Part shown: piece after piece, positions 18,701-28,352 of the stretch
How positions within the stretch are numbered: the first letter of the stretch is position 1
Layout of the letters: each line of letters opens with the position of its first letter
NCBI GenBank assembly: GCA_027487485.1
Contig: JAIYDN010000100.1
Location: 52,796-116,795, forward strand
Length of the DNA: 64,000 bases
Direction: 5' to 3'
DNA from: Planctomycetaceae bacterium
GTDB lineage: Bacteria > Planctomycetota > Planctomycetia > Pirellulales > Pirellulaceae
Translations under genes and position numbers: made by a program
Notes under the pieces: generated by a model
What the model saw: the letters and a program-made list of their open reading frames with translations, nothing else
Databases searched by the model: none
Told to the model about the DNA's origin: nothing

Positions 18701-21700
18701 CGCCGGATTCGAATATTCGAACGGAGGGCTGAACGCCATCAACATCAAAGTCTCCAAAGAGAATCCGGGGATTCAGATCGGCAACACGGGAGTGTTCCTG
18801 ACGAGCATTGAAGGCTCGATTAAAGGATTCACAGATCCGTGCAATTTGAAAGTCGCGGTGAAGGTAACCGGAAGTCTCGGCCCCACGATCAGCGTCTTCG
18901 GTGTAACGGCAAGCTTGGTCCGGGTGTCAGGAGAGCTCGCATTCGAGGATATTAAGGAAAAAAAGGATGGCAAGGAGACGTGTGACGCGGGTGCGAAGTC
19001 GGTAGAGACGAGCTTGACGCTTACAGGAACGGTCTCGGTACTGGAGGGTTTAGTCGGTGAGGCCACAGGCAGTGTCAAAATCTACTTCACAGGCGACAAA
19101 TTCGTCGAAGTGCAAGCGAATATGCGACTGTATCCTGGTGGCATCTTCCGCGGAGATCTGTTATTCGTAGTCGATCGCAACTTCAACGTGACTTTTGATG
19201 CGAGGCTGGCGGTCACCGTTCCGGATCTTGTGCCTATCATTGGGGGCCAAGAACTCGGAACGTTCCGGGTCTACTTGCAGATCCGTCCGAATAATGACCG
19301 CCGTGATGACTTCGCTAAGGTGAGCGTAAATGTGGATCTGTTTCTTCTCAAAGGAAGCGTCGACATTACAGCTAACTTTGCTGGCGAACTGTTTGGTCTT
19401 GCCAGTGGCTCAGCCGGGTTTTGCCCATTCTGTGTTACAGTATCCCAAGATTTTTTCGTGCAACTCCCAGGCAGTGGGCAACGCGATCTGGTCTTCCTGG
19501 TTCCCGACACGCAGAGCGAATTGAACGGCTTTCATTCGAACTATGACGCTCCCCCGCCGGAACTGATTATCGGTGAGGTGATATTGGATCCCGATGGCCC
19601 CGGCGGCACCGTCCGTTTCACTGGTTCATCGCAACTTCCCAACACGACGACCATCGAACTCTTTGTCGATAAAGACGCAGACGGACACGATGGCCATTTA
19701 CTTGCGAGTGGTCTTGCGTTTCGTGAAGGTCAGCAGAGCTACTACTGGTCGGACCTAGCCGCCTTTTCGTCCGTGCCTTACGCTCCAAACGAAAAGCTGT
19801 ATGTCTACGGTCGGATCCATGATGGCGCTACATTTCCGGTACAGAGCAACTATTCCCAAGCTATCATAGCACCGAACTTCAGTCCATCGATTTCATTGCC
19901 GGGCGAACATAGCTTCGGAACCAACCAGCGGCTGGTGTTTTCCTCCAGCCAGCAGAACGCCATCTCTATCAGCGATCCCCTAGCCGTTCATGACCCCAGT
20001 GCCAAGTTGGTAGTAACCCTGGGGGTTGGTCGCGGCAAACTGTTCCTCGATCCGCAGCAGGCCACTCCATGGACCAACGTTAATAACCCGACCGACGTGG
20101 ACGGCATCGAAGGCACCGGGGTCAGTGATGCCCTTCAGTTGATTTCGATGCTGAACGACCCGGCCATTCAGGCCACTGGCGGTCGTTTGCCATCCCAACG
20201 TTCGACATCTAGCGGCACGCCTATGTATGACGTTAACGGGGACGGCAAGATCACGGGTGCCGATGCTGCGGCACTCTCAGACGCACTGCTGAATCCGGAC
20301 AACGCTGCGATACTTGAACTTTTAGCGTTGGGGGCAATCGTACAAGGCGATGGGAGCGGACGCCTGCAACTGATCGGAACGGCTGCCGAAATTAACGAAT
20401 TGCTCGATGGCTTGACGTATCAATCTTACGAAAACGCCTACTTCGGCGACCGCCTGGATGCGACGGTCAACCGATTCCCAGAATTCTCTCAGAGTGTCCA
20501 CGAAGTTTCGATTCCGTTGACAGCACGAGCACTTACGGTGGGGGCAACCGACGGTGTCGATTTTCTGCCGATTAGCTATGAGCAAGGTTCTCAGGCGGCC
20601 CGTCTGTTGGGAGACGTCCGGATTGCCAGCGCGATGTCGGGGCACATCCAATCGGCCATGATAAAGATTGATGGTTACGATCCCGATAAAGATGTACTGT
20701 CACTGCCACGGCACGAACAAATATCGCTTGGCATTTACGCGTCGTTTGATTCGACAACCGGAACAATGCATTTAACCGGTTCTGGCTTGATCCACGAATA
20801 CCGGCGAGCTATCGAGCTGACCACGTTCAGTTCACAGGGGACGGGTGAGCGCACATTGCGAGTTCATTTGAGCGATGCAGCTTCCAACGTTGCGGACACC
20901 GGCGTTACGGTTCAAATCATCGCCATGAACCAGGCTCCGGTTGTGAAAACGGGTCTGGGATCCACCTACGTCTCCGGCAGATCCACGGCAGTCTCGCTAC
21001 TGCCATCGATCACCGTCCAAGATACCGATAGTGCCACTCTGCGGCATGCTGTGATCACTCTGGATGCCGATTCGTACCGTCAGGGTGAAGATGTCCTAAC
21101 CTACGAAACCGCTAACAACATCACGGGGCGATTCGATGCCCTGAAAGGTCAATTGGTTCTGACCGGTGAAGCGGGACAGCGTGCTTGGTCCGTAGCACTG
21201 GCAAGCGTGAAATACCGCAACACGCTAGCCACCGCCACGCCGGGAATTCGTCAGATCAACATCAGCGTGGATGATGGCAGTGCGATGAACTCAACTGGCC
21301 ATGCGCATCAGCGATTGTTGGTTTTGGCTGCCAATACCACTCTGCAAAGCGTCGTTATCGGTAACCTGCCGACCGTATCGGCTACCGTAGTCAACGACGA
21401 CGGCACCATCACGCTGGCTCCGGAACTGACTCTAACCGCAGGCAGCTTAGCAATCGATTCGCTAGTGCGAGTCGACGTGAAGATCACCGGCAACTTTATC
21501 GCGGGCAGCGACTTCCTCAGCGTTGACGATCTGCTAGTGGGCATGGACAGCAGCTATGACGCGATGAACGGCGTGCTGACGATCACGGGCGATGTACCGG
21601 TCGAATTGTACGAGTACGTTCTACAGGGCGTCAATTATTCCAATCGCAGCTTGGTGCACGATGGTGTTGCTCGCACTATCACCTTCACCGTATTCGACGG

Positions 21701-24700
21701 CTTCACCGCGGCCGAACCGAAATCGATGACGGCTAGGTTTGAAGCCCTGCCCGTCGTTCAGGCCGGGATGGAACTGCTGGTGTACGAAACCGGCAAGACG
21801 ACTCAGCTACTCGATCCGAATATCAGCGTGATGTATGCCGGCAACATGCTGACTGGTGCGACCATCGGGTTCATCAATGACTACCTGGGCGATCAGGACC
21901 GCTTGCTGTTCACTAATCAAAACGGCATCACCGGCAGCTTTGACTTAGAAACCGGTTTGCTCACTCTATCCGGTTCGGCGACCGTCGCGCAGTATCAGGC
22001 CGCATTGCGTACGGTCCAGTACACCAACACGCGAGTGAATCCGTTATCAGGACTCAAGCAGTTGGGTGTCTACGTGCAGGACGGCGATACATTCAGCGAT
22101 TCGATCTATCTGTTGCTGGAGGTTGACACAAAGCACGTTGCCTCGACGGTCACCGCGACCACGACCGCAATCGCCTTCACGGAGGGCAACACACCGATTG
22201 TGGTGGCAGCCGATATCACTATTGGCGGGCACGATGAAGCTCACGAAAGCGGTCGCGGCGCCGTGTTCGTGACATCAGCCACTGTCTTCATCGACGGCTA
22301 CGTGCTAGGTGAAGATGTGCTCACCTCCGATGTCTTTGAAAGCGAACCCGATGCCGACGGTGATACTTTTGTCATCGATAGTGTTTTCGACGTCGAAAAC
22401 GGAGTGCTTTTCCTAAATGGCCGGGCAACCCCCGAGCAATATCAACGCGTACTTCGCAGCATTCGATACGAGAACGTCAGTGCCGCTCCGTCGACGAATT
22501 CTCGGGAGTTGCTGATTTCTGTCGCTCAGGGAATGTCATTCGCGGAGGCACCGCTAATCACCGTCACGGTGACGTCTTTAAATGACGCGCCGACGCGAAT
22601 TGTGGCTCCGCCGGCTTCCGCTCCACTACTGGAAAACGCAATTCACGGATCGCTGGGACTGGAAGCGATTAACTACGCTCCGCCATCTCCGCAACAGCCT
22701 TACCTGGTTCTGACGGTTAGCAGTGTTCCGGCAGCGTCACTCGGCTCTATCGAACTGACACGTGCCTCCGGAGTCATTGTCGCCGCAGTCGGCGGCGTGT
22801 ACACGCTGGACGAGATCCGCAGCGCGGTCTTTGTGCCTGCGTTGAACGCAAGCGGTACCGGAACGTTTGTGTTCACCGTCGCAGGCTTTAACCCGATCCT
22901 GAGTCAGCCCGATCCGGCTCAGTTGATCGAATCGATCCGTATTGAAGTCGCTGGCGTTGATACTGCGAACCCTGGCGCTGCGTTTGTGGCTCAGGTATTC
23001 CGCGATCTGCTCGGCCGCAATGCAACGCAACAAGAACTGGACGCACTGGATTCGAAATTCGTCTTTGCCGAACTGAGCGACAAGGGACTGCGTGAGGACG
23101 TCGTTGCTGCTATTCGAGGAAGTCGCGAATACGGCCAGCGCGTGGTGACGGAGGCCTACGAGCGTCTACTTGGTCGAGCGCCGACTCAGGCCGAAATAGA
23201 ACCGTGGCTCGCTACCGAAAAGATTGTAGAAAGTTTCGCGGACGGATTATTGCCGGCCACGCTGCAATTGAGCGAACCTGACGCGGCTGGAGCAATCGAA
23301 TTTCGGAACGGTGCCGTCATTTTTAGTGACCAGTTCAGCACTCCGTTCAGCCTGCAAACGGTCGACAGCAATCTTTTGAAGCAGAACTTCACCGCCGAAG
23401 TGACGGTATCGATTTCGGCGACAATCAGCGAACTCGGTTTCTTCCGTGCGGCCGACTTGGCGAGTTTTGTGGAAGTGGTGGGCAGCTCGGCGTATGTCCT
23501 CTATGAGCCCAGTGGTGTCATGCGGATATTGGACATGAACAACGCGGCGAGTATCAGTGAGCTAGGTTCCTTTGTACTGCCCGGAACTGCGTTTGGCCTA
23601 AAGGTGGTGGGCAACAAGGCTTATGTTGCCGGCCAGGGGGGGCTGCGGGTGTTGGACGTAAGCAACCCGGCGAATATCACCGAGCTCGGTTTCTTCTTTT
23701 CGGATTACAGCGGGACGGCGTTGCAAGTGGTGGGCAACACTGTTTATATGACCAACGGAATTGGTTTGTTGGTGTTGGACGTCACTGACCCGACGAACAT
23801 CAGCGAACTCGGTTTCTTTGAGACACCCGGTCAAGCCGAGGATGTGCTGGTCGTCGGTAATATCGCCTATATCGGTGATAGTGACAGTGGCCTGCGGGTG
23901 TTGAACATCAGTAACCCAGCAAACATCAGCGAGCTCGGCTTCTTTGATACACCAGGTAGCGCCCGTCGCGTGGAAGTGATCGGCAACATCGCCTATATCG
24001 CTGATAACTACAGTGGTCTTCGAGTGTTGGACGTCAGTGCCCCGGGAAACATCATTGAGCTTGGTTCCTTCAACACGATCCAGGCTGCCTTAGATGTGAA
24101 AGTAATCAATAGTACCGCCTATGTTGCGATTTGGAATGGTTTACTGGTTTTGGACGTTAGAAATCCCGCGACCATCAGCAAGCTCGATTCCTTCGACATT
24201 AACGCCGGTATATCGTTTGGTGTGGATGTTATCGGTAGCACCGCCTATGTCGCGTCTTACTACGATGGTCTCAGGGTGTTGGACGTCCCGTCCGCTGAGG
24301 ATAGGGGCGACGGGGCTGCGTACTTCGGGTTGGAAACCGGTGATGGGTTGGCGAACAGACGGCTCCGGGTTGCTGCCAATCAAGATTCATCCACCGGTCC
24401 AGATCATACATACATGGGAGGTGCAGGGACTCACCGTCTGCAGGTGCGCTGGAACGCCTTAAACCAAACGGCGGTCTTCGCGATCGATGAGGACTACACC
24501 GGTGGCGACTTTGTGGCCGACTATACTTTCCATGAGTTGAGTGCCAACATCAATCTCGAGCGTTTGTACTTCGGCAGCGGAGCAGGCACGTCCTTTGATG
24601 ATTTTGTGGTCACGTTTGAAAAACGTGAAAATCGCTTGGACGAAGTCAACAATCATATCCTCAGCAGCCCGGAGTACTTTACGACAGTCGGCGGTGGTTC

Positions 24701-27700
24701 CTTTGACACCTTTGTGCAGGCCGCGTTTGATGATCTGGTGAATCGCGAACCAACGGCAACGGAATTGGATGCAGCCGTTTCGTTGCTACGCTCCGGAACA
24801 AGTCGTGCAGACATCGCCCGCCAGATTGAGTTCTCCGACCAGGCCACTGGCATTGTCGCTGATCAGCTGTTTGAAGACCTGCTGCGGCGAACAGGCAATC
24901 GGTTTGAAACCGTCGATACCGCACGGAGGATTCGCGATCTTGGATCTCAAGTTGTCATCAACGGCATGGTGGCTTCGACCGAGTATTATGTCCGCTACGG
25001 CACACAGACCAGCTCGGATTCTCGTAGCACGGAAGAAATCGAAGCAACCAATGCTGAACTGATTCGTCAATGGCTCGCGGGCACACCCACGGTCGGGAAC
25101 TCGCAGGTCACGAACGACTTTGATGCTGTGGGAACGATCAGCACCGACGGCCGAGCTCACGGCGGCGGTACCCTGATTGCGTCTCAGTATGTGCTAACGG
25201 CCGCTCACCTTGTCGAGGGTAAGGATATCAGTTCACTGACGTTCTCCGTCGGCCTCACGAACTATGGCCTGGAAGAAGTGCATGTGCATCCGGATTATTT
25301 GCGAAAGTTCCTGGGCACCGAAGACGGCAACGACATTGCCATCCTGAAACTGAACCGTCCCGTTGTTGATATTGCCCCTGCCTCACTTTGGGTAGGCGAC
25401 TTGTACGGCGGTGACTCATTGACTCTCGTCGGCTTCGGACCGCATCCCGGCGATGACGGCTTCGGCACCAAACGCTTAGGTACGACTCCGATCGATGGGC
25501 TGACTCGTAACCTTGTGACGTGGACTTATGACGGAGCGCACGAAGCAACGACGGTTCCCGGAGATTCCGGCAGCCCACAGTTCCTCAAGCAAGGTGAAGC
25601 CTACTACGTCGCGTCGTTGACTTCGGGGGGAACTCACCAGGCTCTTTCGCTCGGAGACTTTGCCTATAACACGCGAGTTTCGTCCTACTTCGATTGGATT
25701 GATAGTGTCACCGATTCTCAGGTAACCCGAAGCGTAAGCGAGGAACAAGGCCTGTCGTTCACAGCTTCCTCGGTAACGCGTCCGATTTTTCCGTCTAGCT
25801 TTGTCACCTTCAACAACCACGCCAGCGTGGAGTTGTCCGGTAACGACCTGCTCATTCAGGACATCAGCACCACGGGTGACGACAATGCGTTCTACATTAG
25901 CACGACAGCGACTCATGTGGTGATTTCCGATGCTCATCAGAAGCTGACCACATCGATGACGGGAACGACCGGCAGCAACACGCACACGATCACGGTGCCG
26001 CTAAGTAGCTTCTCCGGCAACATCGTTGTCCGCAGTGCAGGCGGTAATGACATGATCGATGTCACCACGCCATCGCGACGGGTCAACATTGACGCTGGTG
26101 ATGGAACGAACCGCTTGGTAGTTAATGGCTCCGATGCCGCTGGGGCCGAAGAGTTCTTCGTTCGCAATTCGTCGACAGTTGCAGGAAGAATCGAAGTCGC
26201 CATGCCAACCACGACATCAGGCGGCGCATACATCGTCCAGGCCACCAGGATCCAATCGCTGGAACTGAATACTGGCGCTGGCGACGACACCGTCCGACCG
26301 CAAGACCTATCTGGATTGACCACTCCGCTGGTCAACTTCGTGATAAACCTTGGCGACGGCAATGACGTGCTCCATGGGGCCAACAGCACAATTGAAATGA
26401 TTGTCGATGGCGAAGACGGAGACGATTTACTGATCGGTGGAACAGCCAACGATGAGCTGACCGGCGGCTTCGGCGACGACAGCCTCGCGGGCGGCCCAGG
26501 TGACGACACCTATGTCTTTGACGCCGACGACTTCCTCGGAGCCGATATGATTTCTGAAAATCCCGGCGAAGGTTCTGATACGCTCGATTTCTCTCCGACG
26601 GACTTCAATAGTATCGGCATCGACCTGCGAAAGACGGTTTCTCCGCAAGCGGTTACTACCAGCAACAACCTGATTATCACCCTTTCCGAGAACATCGAAA
26701 ACGTCACCGGTGGTTCGCACGGGACCGCGATCATTGGGAATTCGGGTGTGAACATTCTCCGCGGTGGCAACGGCGCGGACTATATCATCGGCGGCGGTGG
26801 AGCAGACCAGATCTTTGGCGAAGGGAGCGCGGATATTCTGCATGGCTCGTCTGAATCACAGATCGACGGCGGGGCAGGTGCTGATTCAACGGAGTTTTCA
26901 GGGGCCGAAATTTCATTCCCGAACAATCTTTCGCCGGTTTTTGTTATATCAGGCACTGTACCGGGAACGAACTACGACCAGGTGCGTGTTTCCGGTGTCG
27001 GTCGAACGGTAGCACTTGGTGGAAACTTGGAAGTTTCTCTCGACAATTTCGTTCCTCAGGTTGGCAATCAGTTCACGATCGTCGATCTGCAAGATGCTTC
27101 GTCCGTCATCAACGGTACTTTCAATCATGATGGCAAGTCGCTCGCCGAAGGGGACACCTTCACGGCAGACGGACATCGTTTCAGAATCAGCTATGTAGCC
27201 GGAAACGGCAATGACGTTTCGCTAACACATGTGGAACGACTGCCGGGCGCGGACACCGTAAGGATTCCAAAGTTCGGTGAAGTGGATGTCATCATCGACG
27301 GCAATGACGTCGTCGTGCAACAAAAAGCAACGGAGTTGTTGCGAAAGCCGGGCAGTCAACTGCAACTGCAAGGGCTGCATCTCACGGGCACCGCTGGCGA
27401 CGATACCTATAACATCGCCAATCTCGCCGCCGTGTATACCGGTCTGGTTGGTGGCAATGCTGGCGCAGGGTACGACACGCTGCGACTGACGGGTAGCGGG
27501 CAGGCCCTTGACCTGACATTGATTTCAAACGAACTGCGGGAGTTCGAGATGATAGACATCATCGGTGGTGGCAACAATTCGTTGAAACTCGACGTCAATG
27601 CAGTTCTTGCTATCTCGCAAGCGACACGCACGTTGCGAGTGCAGCATGACGATAGTGGCGTCATCGAGTACGGGAACGGATGGGTCACAGAAAAACCGGA

Positions 27701-28352
27701 GATCGTCGACAACCAATTTGTTCACGTTCTTCGTCAAGGTAATGCCAAGATCGAAATCGTAAATGCTAGGCCATACCACCATCCACTTCGAGCTCTCGAC
27801 ACCGATGATGACGGCGGTATTTCGCTCTTCGATGTGTTGGCTGTAATCAACCGAATCAACCTAGAAGGACTTGGCGAATTGGCAACTCCCACATCGATCT
27901 CGGACCAGACTCCGTTCTACTACTACGATGCGAACCGTGACGGGTTGGTCTCGCCGCTTGACGTGTTAATTGTCATCAACTTCATCAACAATCGGACTGG
28001 AAACGCAGAAGGAGAGGCAAGCTTGGAGCCATTTCTACTGCCGGTGGTCTCGCAAAACATTCCGCAATTCGATGCGGTATCTCGACAGAACGGCCGCATG
28101 AGTAGTGCCGAAGGCGAGTTTGTGACCAATGCCAGTGTGGCGTTGGCAGGCTTCACGCAGTTTGTTGACGACGATTCAGTGAATCAGGATGAGCTCGCCT
28201 CGTTCGATGCCGCCCTAGAGGATTGGTGCAGCGATTTGGACCTAGCATCCTTCAATCCGCGGGATGTCGAAGATGACGACGAAGAAGATAGCCTGAACTA
28301 CGAAGAGGAGTTTGATTTGTATTTCAGTGCCTTCGGCGACAAATTCATTTGA
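12780..28352 (+). CDS. Giant secreted multidomain surface protein with trypsin-like domain
   Basis: The protein is 5190 residues from ATG 12780 (a TTG lies 57 nt upstream). The basic N-terminus ends in RRSFLEKLEDRHLMA (32-46), a planctomycete export-type motif. Domains by nucleotide: two choice-of-anchor/beta-helix units ending in DIGAVE (12930-14715); long beta-strand region (14720-19500) with an FCCH-like module at 18040-18255; EF-hand-like DVNGDGKITGAD (20228); about five cadherin/VCBS-like repeats (20540-22620); split DUF4214-like segments (22975-23240, 24640-25010) around a LamG-like fold that itself contains LVIVD propeller repeats (23400-24300); trypsin-like protease (25120-25710) with His4143 (TAAH), Asp4185 (GNDIAIL) and Ser4263 (PGDSGSP); RTX-type glycine/aspartate calcium repeats (26340-26880); a beta-strand domain ending GNDVSLT; dockerin-like pair (27790-28010); acidic tail. 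Probably an exported adhesin or matrix protein; the triad predicts active proteolysis. Confidence 0.9.
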   Translation: MIPFLRKFQNDMSRASERRNERLRRLRVKAKRRSFLEKLEDRHLMAALIVTNGNDSGEGSLRAMIEIANNNKEPDTITFAEAARAISLKGALLLGDSLTTTIQGPVKITYVGGGLHDYGAIDVRQGGSVELTNVEITGLSPGRAVTNGGVLKIRDSTLHGNRDESQSGAAIFTKGNLEVINSTISNNFAKTGGGVYVQEGVASFVNTTVANNRATEEGGGISIAYGDVKIFNSIIAGNFNIQGNEPSDLVGKVTADSSNNLVAGISSAGGLEHGKRGNIVGVSDISTVIDTKLQPNDGYAPTHALVANSLAIDKGDNSLFTSNVLKDQRGLPRIQGQKIDIGAVEDVGPTIEVTNEGDSGDGSLRAAIEIANKNGGSHTIQFAPNVRTISVNGAQLQLTVTGPGKKTTIQGPVTIKLSNQSLLVATGVFAEFSNLDITGATQGAITNSGSLVVQSSTLRANKNANGGGAITGMAGLVTVINSTISGNEGNDGGAIHLDRGAKAVVVNSTLTNNKSTSGGYGAGIDSIDSDGPAVTIHNSIIAGNFNNNAPHNLEGNVTADSSNNLVGERNGGLKKDKNNILDVSDLSKVIGPLSTNGTHPLVLVGSEPNPAIDAGDFARFSTQLEDQLGNPRIDGDGIDIGAVEYRFETFKDIDVDGLRFRTTGKFETKARVSTSKGVVDIGLVPTSSAAFAPLLRLRGGIEISTDSAGKSFLSTTGRIAALTQGKMLELMHGVVKAAVNGGPIQKILVPLADLKSATGFVIDKDQAIESRVSENQNFRPASLAVGNSGLKMSGFLSFDALNGAGVNLDGTRDYFSTNATTATAIIEDVNLPLRTVTNRVLSKKDPILLKLGQTLYAFADADAFIRYDGSGRFRLGGTAHLTFDGGNAELQFGTNDVDSHLVILDGKIQLDGTKVATVKQYSIANIKFTSTVPTNRVNIDFVGNQLSFRGTFKGGTEMDAAFDDDQTQLTEEQKKEKAALAEALGPKFEVAPSNIEWSLIDGRVQKFEFTIDEFRIGPTLVLTNRSESNDKRMRFSYDPANHQYTILGREQTLTQSLGTEAKGVPKGNLVLNVGLNELVEFSFARKPQVVTGTGIVITNGRIDAFEIPIDELIGTDKIVFTHDYKQFSNQVSKFAAHYDPLRKQLKIVGQAKVRAQIDSLQNNSPISFGTVDTTKTTLDGVDVSRNAIVYSLVDFDNAGFTLTGSGIEAVYDITNGQVAYEGSGTWTSNARNSLGAGSVVPLNSDIFPKFRLDGTLSVPDREGNRLSTLVAGMELRNIRPSNSAAPFWTLTPANGSKMQIQVDGNYVPIEIKSGKPIEASYREITFTEQLVVKEGLFIEGMQILGSGVITEINGELVYKSDGPVKVKLGDTELLTDEISLTLELNAGNLTLKNGEKINLKPGGKIQGVEFLEGVEAVYQKPNSSNPDSKNTGFKLSGPVKQPKVAPNGTTIPGETTTLNLSGSIQGGAVTGLEALLLPNAITIAGIALPTDNLAEVTGFKATDFNNLGLKQGQFIPGSTRKFTGITTFDVGGTKIQLDLGSKDNTAGGIVFESGSNNGGLRSLGGTVNVVDIAGNPVPFKFGGVEITPVGLSLSYDFVGKTLAISGGAKFKFATTTKSQPQTGGTTGGTTGGTTGTPAQEPEMVEIEVNLSLEVSEGRITKLSAELGTDKVIKLFGLELKFKKGGFSYDSKKDEFAAWGTAELTTGQGEEQPAGQTGTPKKKESFFKGVEISLGSPPSVDNVSPDKAKEKFITGVTKANPAVVTVKGHGYSTGDTVTIKNIIGMSQLNGSFVIGGVTEDNFTLMDADTLNPVDSRLFTTYVSGGQISLDNVFEHQGAAFKTNAAKPGILIKQGKLESINIGVTADFELFGVAAKPNLNVEYTRSSGELVLTGGLEVTIDIGPKKITAKGAFPGKGLLINTKTGQVELRGLELSAEIAIGPLKGKAAFKYELDDEGEVTISGEGEVTFPGGLTVGAGFEYSNGGLNAINIKVSKENPGIQIGNTGVFLTSIEGSIKGFTDPCNLKVAVKVTGSLGPTISVFGVTASLVRVSGELAFEDIKEKKDGKETCDAGAKSVETSLTLTGTVSVLEGLVGEATGSVKIYFTGDKFVEVQANMRLYPGGIFRGDLLFVVDRNFNVTFDARLAVTVPDLVPIIGGQELGTFRVYLQIRPNNDRRDDFAKVSVNVDLFLLKGSVDITANFAGELFGLASGSAGFCPFCVTVSQDFFVQLPGSGQRDLVFLVPDTQSELNGFHSNYDAPPPELIIGEVILDPDGPGGTVRFTGSSQLPNTTTIELFVDKDADGHDGHLLASGLAFREGQQSYYWSDLAAFSSVPYAPNEKLYVYGRIHDGATFPVQSNYSQAIIAPNFSPSISLPGEHSFGTNQRLVFSSSQQNAISISDPLAVHDPSAKLVVTLGVGRGKLFLDPQQATPWTNVNNPTDVDGIEGTGVSDALQLISMLNDPAIQATGGRLPSQRSTSSGTPMYDVNGDGKITGADAAALSDALLNPDNAAILELLALGAIVQGDGSGRLQLIGTAAEINELLDGLTYQSYENAYFGDRLDATVNRFPEFSQSVHEVSIPLTARALTVGATDGVDFLPISYEQGSQAARLLGDVRIASAMSGHIQSAMIKIDGYDPDKDVLSLPRHEQISLGIYASFDSTTGTMHLTGSGLIHEYRRAIELTTFSSQGTGERTLRVHLSDAASNVADTGVTVQIIAMNQAPVVKTGLGSTYVSGRSTAVSLLPSITVQDTDSATLRHAVITLDADSYRQGEDVLTYETANNITGRFDALKGQLVLTGEAGQRAWSVALASVKYRNTLATATPGIRQINISVDDGSAMNSTGHAHQRLLVLAANTTLQSVVIGNLPTVSATVVNDDGTITLAPELTLTAGSLAIDSLVRVDVKITGNFIAGSDFLSVDDLLVGMDSSYDAMNGVLTITGDVPVELYEYVLQGVNYSNRSLVHDGVARTITFTVFDGFTAAEPKSMTARFEALPVVQAGMELLVYETGKTTQLLDPNISVMYAGNMLTGATIGFINDYLGDQDRLLFTNQNGITGSFDLETGLLTLSGSATVAQYQAALRTVQYTNTRVNPLSGLKQLGVYVQDGDTFSDSIYLLLEVDTKHVASTVTATTTAIAFTEGNTPIVVAADITIGGHDEAHESGRGAVFVTSATVFIDGYVLGEDVLTSDVFESEPDADGDTFVIDSVFDVENGVLFLNGRATPEQYQRVLRSIRYENVSAAPSTNSRELLISVAQGMSFAEAPLITVTVTSLNDAPTRIVAPPASAPLLENAIHGSLGLEAINYAPPSPQQPYLVLTVSSVPAASLGSIELTRASGVIVAAVGGVYTLDEIRSAVFVPALNASGTGTFVFTVAGFNPILSQPDPAQLIESIRIEVAGVDTANPGAAFVAQVFRDLLGRNATQQELDALDSKFVFAELSDKGLREDVVAAIRGSREYGQRVVTEAYERLLGRAPTQAEIEPWLATEKIVESFADGLLPATLQLSEPDAAGAIEFRNGAVIFSDQFSTPFSLQTVDSNLLKQNFTAEVTVSISATISELGFFRAADLASFVEVVGSSAYVLYEPSGVMRILDMNNAASISELGSFVLPGTAFGLKVVGNKAYVAGQGGLRVLDVSNPANITELGFFFSDYSGTALQVVGNTVYMTNGIGLLVLDVTDPTNISELGFFETPGQAEDVLVVGNIAYIGDSDSGLRVLNISNPANISELGFFDTPGSARRVEVIGNIAYIADNYSGLRVLDVSAPGNIIELGSFNTIQAALDVKVINSTAYVAIWNGLLVLDVRNPATISKLDSFDINAGISFGVDVIGSTAYVASYYDGLRVLDVPSAEDRGDGAAYFGLETGDGLANRRLRVAANQDSSTGPDHTYMGGAGTHRLQVRWNALNQTAVFAIDEDYTGGDFVADYTFHELSANINLERLYFGSGAGTSFDDFVVTFEKRENRLDEVNNHILSSPEYFTTVGGGSFDTFVQAAFDDLVNREPTATELDAAVSLLRSGTSRADIARQIEFSDQATGIVADQLFEDLLRRTGNRFETVDTARRIRDLGSQVVINGMVASTEYYVRYGTQTSSDSRSTEEIEATNAELIRQWLAGTPTVGNSQVTNDFDAVGTISTDGRAHGGGTLIASQYVLTAAHLVEGKDISSLTFSVGLTNYGLEEVHVHPDYLRKFLGTEDGNDIAILKLNRPVVDIAPASLWVGDLYGGDSLTLVGFGPHPGDDGFGTKRLGTTPIDGLTRNLVTWTYDGAHEATTVPGDSGSPQFLKQGEAYYVASLTSGGTHQALSLGDFAYNTRVSSYFDWIDSVTDSQVTRSVSEEQGLSFTASSVTRPIFPSSFVTFNNHASVELSGNDLLIQDISTTGDDNAFYISTTATHVVISDAHQKLTTSMTGTTGSNTHTITVPLSSFSGNIVVRSAGGNDMIDVTTPSRRVNIDAGDGTNRLVVNGSDAAGAEEFFVRNSSTVAGRIEVAMPTTTSGGAYIVQATRIQSLELNTGAGDDTVRPQDLSGLTTPLVNFVINLGDGNDVLHGANSTIEMIVDGEDGDDLLIGGTANDELTGGFGDDSLAGGPGDDTYVFDADDFLGADMISENPGEGSDTLDFSPTDFNSIGIDLRKTVSPQAVTTSNNLIITLSENIENVTGGSHGTAIIGNSGVNILRGGNGADYIIGGGGADQIFGEGSADILHGSSESQIDGGAGADSTEFSGAEISFPNNLSPVFVISGTVPGTNYDQVRVSGVGRTVALGGNLEVSLDNFVPQVGNQFTIVDLQDASSVINGTFNHDGKSLAEGDTFTADGHRFRISYVAGNGNDVSLTHVERLPGADTVRIPKFGEVDVIIDGNDVVVQQKATELLRKPGSQLQLQGLHLTGTAGDDTYNIANLAAVYTGLVGGNAGAGYDTLRLTGSGQALDLTLISNELREFEMIDIIGGGNNSLKLDVNAVLAISQATRTLRVQHDDSGVIEYGNGWVTEKPEIVDNQFVHVLRQGNAKIEIVNARPYHHPLRALDTDDDGGISLFDVLAVINRINLEGLGELATPTSISDQTPFYYYDANRDGLVSPLDVLIVINFINNRTGNAEGEASLEPFLLPVVSQNIPQFDAVSRQNGRMSSAEGEFVTNASVALAGFTQFVDDDSVNQDELASFDAALEDWCSDLDLASFNPRDVEDDDEEDSLNYEEEFDLYFSAFGDKFI
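17645..17688 (+). repeat. 12-bp tandem repeat in linker
   Basis: The unit GGAGGTACGACA occurs three times in tandem with a partial fourth (GGAACT...), encoding a Gly-Gly-Thr-Thr linker within the giant protein. It is in frame and likely to vary in copy number by slippage. Confidence 0.85.
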
